From the NCBI GenBank assembly GCA_003558625.1, contig PWPP01000134.1:1-20407 (forward strand): a stretch of DNA of 20,407 nt, in the 5' to 3' direction. Positions 16,305 to 20,407 of this stretch are shown here, piece after piece. The position numbers and the translations under genes were made by a program. This DNA comes from Syntrophomonas sp. Lineage in GTDB: Bacteria; Bacillota; Syntrophomonadia; Syntrophomonadales; Syntrophomonadaceae. The first letter of the stretch is position 1. Each line of letters opens with the position of its first letter. Under the pieces are notes generated by a model. It saw only the letters and a list, made by a program, of their open reading frames with translations. It had not been told where the DNA came from and did not search any database.

Positions 16305-16318
16305 TAAATAAACAGGGT
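16280..16318. repeat. Inverted repeat across the GGDEF promoter
   Basis: ACCCTG (16280-16285) and CAGGGT (16313-16318) lie with centres 33 bases apart, about three helical turns, flanking the -10 box. It may be an operator, or a long-loop RNA hairpin; the arms are short and it may be chance. Confidence 0.3.
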
Positions 16319-16329
16319 GTTTTCGGATT

Positions 16330-17382
16330 ATGCGGCTGCATGATACAAAAAAATTGCACCCTATAAAACACATCATGGCAAAGGGGGATTGCAGGTTGAA
16401 GCACCATGACCTCCCCAGAAATATAAATGATGGCAAAGCCTTTCAACTTAGCGGTATTATAGTCATTTGTGTCATTCTAACAATGATTTTTTACCTATAT
16501 TATCCAGACAATTTTCTTTACACCTACTTCTTATATATCCCCTTAATCATAGCCGGGTTTTGGTATTTACACATCGTATTGGGTATTGCGGTCCTGGGCT
16601 CGGTGGCCATTATCCTTCTTGAGGCTTTCCGGTATGGAACCATGAGCCCGGAAGCATTAATGCGGGCTTTGATTTTTATTATTGCCGGGGTGATAATATT
16701 TTTTCTGGCCGACCAGAAGTTCTGGGGCCGGTGGCAACAAGTAACGGCAACTACCGGTTCTGCCGTAGAGGAGGTAAAAAAAACCCAGCTGCATTTGCAG
16801 GAACAACTGGATAAATTGGTCTTGCAGAATGAGAACATGCGCCAGCTCATCAGTCTAAGCTTCAAGGATGCTCTTACCGGTTTACATAACCGGACCTACT
16901 TTGAACAGGAGATGCGGCGTCTTGAAGCAGAGCATTCTGAGATGGTAGGATTAATTATATGCGATATCGATGGGTTAAAACTGGTTAATGACAACCTGGG
17001 ACATGATGCTGGAGATGAGCTGCTGAAAAATACTGCCCATATACTGTCCCAGTGCTTCCGGGAAAACGATCTTGTTGCCCGGATTGGGGGAGATGAGTTT
17101 GCGGTATTAATTACCGGCACCAATCCGGAGAATTTGGCCAAAGCCACCCGGAGATTAAAGCAGGCTATAAGCGATTTCAATTCTCGGCATTCCAAGCCCC
17201 CCGTTAGTTTTTCTGTGGGGGCAGCGGTAAAGATGGACAAGAATAAATCCATGACCATATTGTTCAGGGAAGCAGACACCAATATGTATCGGGAAAAACC
17301 GGGTAACCGCCAAAAATACAGTCGGGTTTTTGAAGAGTACCTGAGTACCCAGACATCTTATGCCGTTATTCCGACACCCTGA
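16330..17382 (+). CDS. Membrane-bound diguanylate cyclase (GGDEF)
   Basis: Up to 350 residues. Three or four membrane helices (about 38-57, 62-79, 81-98 and 112-127 in the long form) are followed by a coiled coil (about 143-175) and a GGDEF domain. The active-site motif is exact (GGDEF, 253-257), and RENDLVARI just before it provides the RxxD inhibitory site. DALTGLHNRTYFE and DIDGLKLVNDNLGHDAGDELL complete the substrate and metal sites. It should make cyclic di-GMP from GTP and be inhibited by its product. Start: the ATG at 16330 has no clear ribosome-binding site. A TTG at 16396 with AAGGGGG 8 bases upstream would give 328 residues and is a serious alternative. First of three related signalling genes on this strand; the next begins 42 bases after its stop. 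Confidence 0.9.
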   Translation: MRLHDTKKLHPIKHIMAKGDCRLKHHDLPRNINDGKAFQLSGIIVICVILTMIFYLYYPDNFLYTYFLYIPLIIAGFWYLHIVLGIAVLGSVAIILLEAFRYGTMSPEALMRALIFIIAGVIIFFLADQKFWGRWQQVTATTGSAVEEVKKTQLHLQEQLDKLVLQNENMRQLISLSFKDALTGLHNRTYFEQEMRRLEAEHSEMVGLIICDIDGLKLVNDNLGHDAGDELLKNTAHILSQCFRENDLVARIGGDEFAVLITGTNPENLAKATRRLKQAISDFNSRHSKPPVSFSVGAAVKMDKNKSMTILFREADTNMYREKPGNRQKYSRVFEEYLSTQTSYAVIPTP

Positions 17383-17424
17383 TAGGATCATGACATGGAA
17401 AAACGGCAGTAAGGGGGATACGCT

Positions 17425-18780
17425 ATGGATAAAGAAAGCAGCAAACCAACATACAACGATAATATTCATACCTGTCAGGAAGAATTGATTTTTCTTTATC
17501 AGGTATTGGATAATATTAATGGCATCCTTTTTACCCATGATCCGGAGGGGAACCTGGTCTTCGCCAACAAAAAGTTTATGGAATTTACCGGTTTCAACAA
17601 GGACCAACTTATGAGGAGTAATTTTTTAGACCTGGTGCAAAGAGAAGACCGTGATGAGGCAAGAAAACAAATGGCTATATCTCAGGCAGGAAAGCCTGGT
17701 ACTTACGAAGCCCGGGTGATTATTTATGGCAATGAAATCAGAAAGGTGAGATTTAATGTTTCACCACTGTGGGAGAAGCAATCTGTTGTCGGCGGCATTG
17801 TTTTGGCCGAGGATGTTACGGATTACAGAAAAAAGGAAAAAGCGCTGCAGGAGTCCCGGCAGTTTTTGCTGGATATTATCAATTTTTTGCCCGATCCTAC
17901 CTTTGTGATTGATATGGATGGCCGGGTGATTATCTGGAACAAGGCCATAGAGGAAATGACAGGAGTTAAAGCAGCTGATATCCTGGGAAAAAATAAATAT
18001 GAACATGCCATCCCATTTTATGGTAAAAGAAGGCCGATATTAATCGATCTACTATTTAAAAGTGAAGAAGAGGTAAAGCAATATTATTCTTATGTAAAAA
18101 GAGAAAACGATACCTTGATGGTAGAAACCTCTTTTCCCTGTGTTAAAGGAAAACAGCGCACCTTGTGGGGCAAAGCCACTCCGCTCTATAATTCCGAGGG
18201 GGAGATGATTGCAGCGATTGAGACCATAAGAGATATTACGGAGCGTAAGCGCACCGAGGATAAAATGAAATATCTAATTTACCATGATAGCCTAACCGGA
18301 TTAAATAACCGGGCCTTTTTTGAACAGGAGATTAAGCGTCTCGAAAACAGCCGGAATAATCCCGTGGGAATCATTGTTTGTGATATAGACGGTTTAAAAC
18401 TGGTGAATGACACCATGGGCCACCAGGCCGGAGATGAAATGCTGATTAATACTGCCAAAATCCTGCGCCAGAGTTTTCGGGATGATGATATTATTACCCG
18501 GATCGGGGGCGATGAATTTGCGGTTTTGTTACCGGGAACCTCTGAAAAAGTTGTTAAAGATGCCACCTGCAGATTAAAGGAAACCTTAAGGCGTTACAAT
18601 GAGAAGGGCGAAGGAATCCCCTTGAGCCTCTCTTTCGGTTGGGCGGTAAGAGAGGACTCCGGTCAAAATCTAAGCGAGGTATTTAAAACTGCGGATAACC
18701 GTATGTATGAAAACAAACCGAAAAAAAGAGCCGATTTTCGCCGGCAAATTGAAAAGTGGAAGCAAAACAAGAATATCTAG
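17425..18780 (+). CDS. PAS-PAS-GGDEF diguanylate cyclase
   Basis: A 451-residue cytoplasmic sensor. PAS 1 (about 22-135) includes TFVFANKKFMEFTG-like sequence (LVFANKKFMEFTGF) and ends in VLAEDVTDYRKKEKAL. PAS 2 (about 142-275) has FLPDPTFVIDMDGRVIIWN and a distinctive segment YEHAIPFYGKRRPILIDL, and ends in TIRDITERKR. The GGDEF domain (about 283-440) has the exact motif at 361-365 and the inhibitory RxxD (Arg352, Asp355), with DSLTGLNNRAFFEQE at its start. No membrane helices, so PAS ligands would be cytoplasmic; the ligand is unknown. The GGDEF part is closely similar to that of the gene before it, and both PAS types recur in the gene after it, so the three arose by duplication. GGGGG lies 8 bases before the ATG. 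Likely co-transcribed with its neighbours. Confidence 0.95.
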   Translation: MDKESSKPTYNDNIHTCQEELIFLYQVLDNINGILFTHDPEGNLVFANKKFMEFTGFNKDQLMRSNFLDLVQREDRDEARKQMAISQAGKPGTYEARVIIYGNEIRKVRFNVSPLWEKQSVVGGIVLAEDVTDYRKKEKALQESRQFLLDIINFLPDPTFVIDMDGRVIIWNKAIEEMTGVKAADILGKNKYEHAIPFYGKRRPILIDLLFKSEEEVKQYYSYVKRENDTLMVETSFPCVKGKQRTLWGKATPLYNSEGEMIAAIETIRDITERKRTEDKMKYLIYHDSLTGLNNRAFFEQEIKRLENSRNNPVGIIVCDIDGLKLVNDTMGHQAGDEMLINTAKILRQSFRDDDIITRIGGDEFAVLLPGTSEKVVKDATCRLKETLRRYNEKGEGIPLSLSFGWAVREDSGQNLSEVFKTADNRMYENKPKKRADFRRQIEKWKQNKNI

Positions 18781-18849
18781 CAGCGGGCCGCGTTTTTAAA
18801 GCAATTGTTGCACAGAATGATGGCAGGGGAATGCAGGGAGGGAGTTATT

Positions 18850-20407
18850 ATGTCAGATGAACAGAAAGAGCAACATGGTCAGGAACCCGGAGAAACCCAG
18901 AGTCAAAGAGAGATAGTTTTTATTAAGAGACTGCTGGACAGTTTAAATGGACTATTTTTTACGTATGATACGAAAGGGTATTTAAATTTTGCCAACAAAA
19001 AATTCATTGAATTTATGGGCTATACTCCCGATGAGCTGATAGGCAAGCACCTGCTTGAGCTGGTTATTCTAGAAGAAAAAGAAATAGCCCTGGAAGGGCT
19101 GAAAGCTCGTTTGGAACTGGGAGAAGATGGAAGTTATGAAGTGAACATCCATACTAGAGACGGGCAAAAAAAGTTGCTGAAGTTTAATGCATCCACCCTA
19201 AAGGACAATGGTCAGATCCTGGGGGGAATCATTTTAGCCGAAGATGTTACAGAAACCAGGAAAGTTGAACAAGCCCTGCAAGACAGTGAAATGAAATATC
19301 GCAGCATTCTTTCCAGCATCGAAGACGGCTATTTTGAATTCAATCTGCAGGGCGATCTGATCTTTTACAATGATGCTTTGCAAAGAATGTTGGGATATGA
19401 CCATGCAGAAATGCCGGGATTAAATTACCGCCAGTTTATGAGCCCGGAAGATAGCAAACGGGTTTATAGTTTATTTAACACCGTTTATCGCACCGAAGTT
19501 TTTGCCGGCGGAATAGAATGGGAACTGCAAAGCCGTGATGGCAGCAAGAAATATGTTGAGGCTTCCGTATCCCCCATTATGAATGGATATTCTGACATTA
19601 TTGGCTTCAGGGGCATTTTACGTGATATTACCCAGAGAAAAAGAGTGGAACAGGCTCTTGAAATGAGCAAAAATCGATTGCGCCGCATAACGGATAATAT
19701 GATGGATCTGATCTGTCAGCTTAATCCCCAGGGCATCTACGAATATGCCTCCCCCTCACATCAAAAAATCCTGGGTTATCCGTACCGGGAATTTAAAGGA
19801 AAAAGCATCTATGAATGGGTGCATTCTGAGGATCAGGAAAAGCTGAAAACAAGATTAAAGCGATTAAAAAATGAAACGATTCCTGAACCCCTGGAATACC
19901 GGTTTCGCCACGCAGCAGGGCATTTTGTATGGCTTGAAGCCAAGGGAAGTTTGCTGGTGGATGAAAATCAGCAAACCCTGGGATTTGTTTTAGCCAGCAG
20001 AGATATCGATCAACGCAAACTTTCAGAAAACGCATTGCAGGAGTCCCAGCAGCGATTAATGGACATCATTGAATTTTTGCCTGATGCCACCCTGGTCATT
20101 GACAACCAGGGAAAAGTCATTGCCTGGAACCGGGCAATTGAAGAAATGACCGGAGTCGCCAAAGAAGAGATGCTGGGCCAGGGTGATTATAAATATGCCC
20201 TGCCTTTTTACGGGGAAAGAAGACCCCTTTTGGCGGACCTGGCCATAAAGCCCAATGAAGAAATCGAAAAAACCTATCCTTTTATCGAACGGATTGGAGA
20301 AACCCTGGTCGTGGAAACCCCCCTTCCCAAAGTAAAAGGGCAACCCGCCGTTTTGTGGGCCAAGGCCACCCCCCTTTATGATCCCCAGGGCAATATGGAG
20401 GGAGCCA
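18850..20407 (+). CDS. Multi-PAS sensor protein, 3' end beyond the window
   Basis: The frame is open for 519 codons from the ATG at 18850 to the right edge. It holds at least four PAS domains: about 25-135, 140-263, 268-388 and 396 to the edge, each joined by a short helical linker such as RKVEQALQDSE, RVEQALEMSKNRL and NALQESQQRL. PAS 1 (LNFANKKFIEFMGYTPDEL, ILAEDVTETRK) is paralogous to PAS 1 of the preceding gene. PAS 4 (FLPDATLVIDNQGKVIAWN, YALPFYGERRPLLADL) is paralogous to its PAS 2. Two further PAS domains are inserted between. No membrane segment is seen. A GGDEF end would be expected from the neighbours, but a histidine kinase or HD-GYP output is equally possible since that part is not in the window. 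GGGAGGGAG lies about 8 bases before the ATG. Confidence 0.9.
   Translation, partial: MSDEQKEQHGQEPGETQSQREIVFIKRLLDSLNGLFFTYDTKGYLNFANKKFIEFMGYTPDELIGKHLLELVILEEKEIALEGLKARLELGEDGSYEVNIHTRDGQKKLLKFNASTLKDNGQILGGIILAEDVTETRKVEQALQDSEMKYRSILSSIEDGYFEFNLQGDLIFYNDALQRMLGYDHAEMPGLNYRQFMSPEDSKRVYSLFNTVYRTEVFAGGIEWELQSRDGSKKYVEASVSPIMNGYSDIIGFRGILRDITQRKRVEQALEMSKNRLRRITDNMMDLICQLNPQGIYEYASPSHQKILGYPYREFKGKSIYEWVHSEDQEKLKTRLKRLKNETIPEPLEYRFRHAAGHFVWLEAKGSLLVDENQQTLGFVLASRDIDQRKLSENALQESQQRLMDIIEFLPDATLVIDNQGKVIAWNRAIEEMTGVAKEEMLGQGDYKYALPFYGERRPLLADLAIKPNEEIEKTYPFIERIGETLVVETPLPKVKGQPAVLWAKATPLYDPQGNMEGA

Noticed and set aside
16082..16329. The gap upstream of the GGDEF cluster, examined for a cyclic-di-GMP riboswitch.
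   Set aside because: The conserved core segments of the class I aptamer are not present on either strand; only promoter-like boxes and a short inverted repeat were found.

Overview
The window reads as ordinary chromosomal DNA of a bacterium, most likely an anaerobic Bacillota (Clostridia-like) species. The grounds are strong Shine-Dalgarno sites of the AGGAGG type before most genes, occasional GTG/TTG starts, mid-range base composition, lipoproteins with short signal peptides and several multi-PAS/GGDEF sensors. This is inference: no rRNA or housekeeping marker lies in the window. I saw no tRNA or rRNA gene, CRISPR array, insertion sequence, integrase or phage structural gene.

Left part (1-8642, all minus strand). 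Reading in the direction of transcription there is a membrane-anchored metallophosphoesterase, a PQQ-type sugar dehydrogenase, a 14-helix MFS drug exporter, a histone-deacetylase-fold amidohydrolase whose catalytic tyrosine position is a serine, and an RND efflux pair: a lipoprotein periplasmic adaptor followed by the pump, which is cut off by the left window edge. Between the phosphoesterase and the dehydrogenase, on the opposite strand, lies the remnant of a small LiaF-like membrane protein gene. It is broken by a single in-frame TAA at codon 21.

Middle part (8929-14038). Three short plus-strand genes come first: a NUDIX hydrolase, a lipoprotein with a LolA/DUF4412-like body followed by a clear terminator, and a YjcQ-like winged-helix protein. 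A compact minus-strand operon follows: a protein carrying an HD phosphohydrolase domain and a possible degenerate ADP-ribosyltransferase-like segment, a membrane-anchored Clp-fold serine protease (SDH family), and an unrecognised helical protein with an aromatic tail. A 99-residue MORN-repeat protein lies divergently upstream of the operon.

Right part (14048-20407). A perfect 16-bp-stem bidirectional terminator separates the MORN gene from a convergent 655-residue protein. That protein joins an N-terminal von Willebrand A domain with intact MIDAS residues to a C-terminal HExTH zinc metallopeptidase-like domain. Divergent from it are three tandem, evidently paralogous signalling genes: a membrane GGDEF protein, a PAS-PAS-GGDEF protein, and a protein with at least four PAS domains that runs off the right edge. 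Both GGDEF domains have an intact active-site motif and an inhibitory RxxD site, so active, feedback-controlled cyclic-di-GMP synthesis is expected.

The most unusual content is at 10687-16081: the vWA-metallopeptidase fusion, the MORN protein, and the HD / Clp-fold protease / unknown-protein operon. Whether they form one system cannot be decided from the sequence alone.
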